Of a DNA stretch of 20,064 nt, positions 19,743-20,064 are shown piece by piece. The notes under the pieces were generated by a model. The model did no database searches and was not told the origin of the DNA. It worked only from the letters and a program-made list of their open reading frames with translations. This stretch comes from CAYTPE01 sp964439885 (GTDB lineage: Bacteria; Patescibacteriota; Patescibacteriia; Magasanikbacterales; GWA2-37-8), in contig CAYTPE010000015.1 of assembly GCA_964439885.1 (NCBI GenBank), positions 1 through 20,064 on the forward strand, written 5' to 3'. Position 1 is the first letter of the stretch. The number at the start of each line of letters is the position of its first letter. The position numbers were made by a program, and so were the translations under genes.

Positions 19743-20064
19743 ACAACACAATTTACGGTCACTCATCGAAGCCAAGATAGAAACGGCGATACCTCGTTCT
19801 CGCTGGTACTTTGTAGCCCGTTCGGTCTTGGTGATTGTAGCTGGAGTGTTACTTTTTGTGCTGACGGTATTTTTCTCGAGCTTTATTTTCTTTGTCTCGC
19901 GTATACAGCGCGCCCCGCTCATGACTGAATTTGGTTGGCAGGGGTATATGCATCTGCTCAGCTCATTGCCGTGGATTATTATTGCGCTGGTTAGTGTACT
20001 CCTCGTGGGGCTTGAAGTTATGGGCCACTATGTGCCGGTAGTATACCGCCGCCCAGCACTCTAT
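19732..20064 (+). CDS. Membrane protein coupled to the sigma factor, 3' end outside window (putative anti-sigma)
   Basis: The frame opens at ATG 19732 (MENEQHNLRSLIEAKIETAI), overlapping the sigma stop by 11 nt, and stays open for 111 codons to the window end. The first 30 or so residues are charged and could be cytosolic. Two strong membrane segments follow: about 33-58 (VARSVLVIVAGVLLFVLTVF) and about 81-98 (SLPWIIIALVSVLLVGLEVM). I see no HxxxCxxC anti-sigma motif in the visible part. By position it is the best candidate for a membrane regulator that holds the sigma factor, but that is context only; it is otherwise unrecognised. Confidence 0.75.
   Translation, partial: MENEQHNLRSLIEAKIETAIPRSRWYFVARSVLVIVAGVLLFVLTVFFSSFIFFVSRIQRAPLMTEFGWQGYMHLLSSLPWIIIALVSVLLVGLEVMGHYVPVVYRRPALY

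Overview
The window looks like ordinary chromosomal DNA from a small-genome bacterium, most likely Candidate Phyla Radiation (Patescibacteria, Parcubacteria-like). I infer this from gene style, not from a marker gene: tightly packed housekeeping genes, no recognisable Shine-Dalgarno sites, a short Rel protein that ends after its TGS domain, a DUF1653/metallophosphoesterase fusion, and period-7 repeats between and inside genes. UGA acts as a normal stop codon (map and the sigma factor end in TGA). I see no phage, IS element, CRISPR array or rRNA.

Layout: 1-2074 (+) holds map (cut by the left edge), ruvX/yqgF and recO. 2075-2417 holds a terminator, a period-7 array, a near-consensus promoter, a 17-codon Asn-rich ORF with mutually exclusive hairpins, an intrinsic terminator and tRNA-Asn(GUU). 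2431-3672 (-) is a DEAD-box RNA helicase. 3834-5370 (+) is asnS and a small HxxxCxxC protein. 5422-6735 (-) is tRNA-Leu(CAA) followed 3 nt later by a membrane metallophosphoesterase. 6894-8578 (+) is parA-parB. 8602-12457 (-) is rel/spoT and topA. 12603-13451 (+) is a membrane-anchored exported protein. 13448-18170 (-) is lcp (LytR-CpsA-Psr), der, pth and dprA. 18297-20064 (+) is tRNA-Val(CAC), a two-TM protein, tRNA-Arg(GCG), an ECF-type sigma factor and an overlapping membrane protein cut by the right edge.

The genes cover protein maturation (map, pth), ribosome assembly (yqgF, der), translation (asnS, tRNAs), DNA repair, uptake and topology (recO, dprA, topA), chromosome partition (parAB), (p)ppGpp signalling (rel) and envelope building (lcp).

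The most interesting signals are regulatory. (1) The DNA before tRNA-Asn has the full architecture of a ribosome-mediated attenuator: promoter, Asn-codon leader peptide, 1:2, 2:3 and 3:4 pairings, then the tRNA. No room is left for another promoter after the terminator. (2) At least eight period-7 arrays occur, often as inverted pairs, and two lie inside the coding sequences of map and pth. (3) Several genes start 8-11 nt after a strong -10 box, so their mRNAs should be leaderless. The metallophosphoesterase mRNA could become leaderless by cleavage at the 3' end of the tRNA in front of it.
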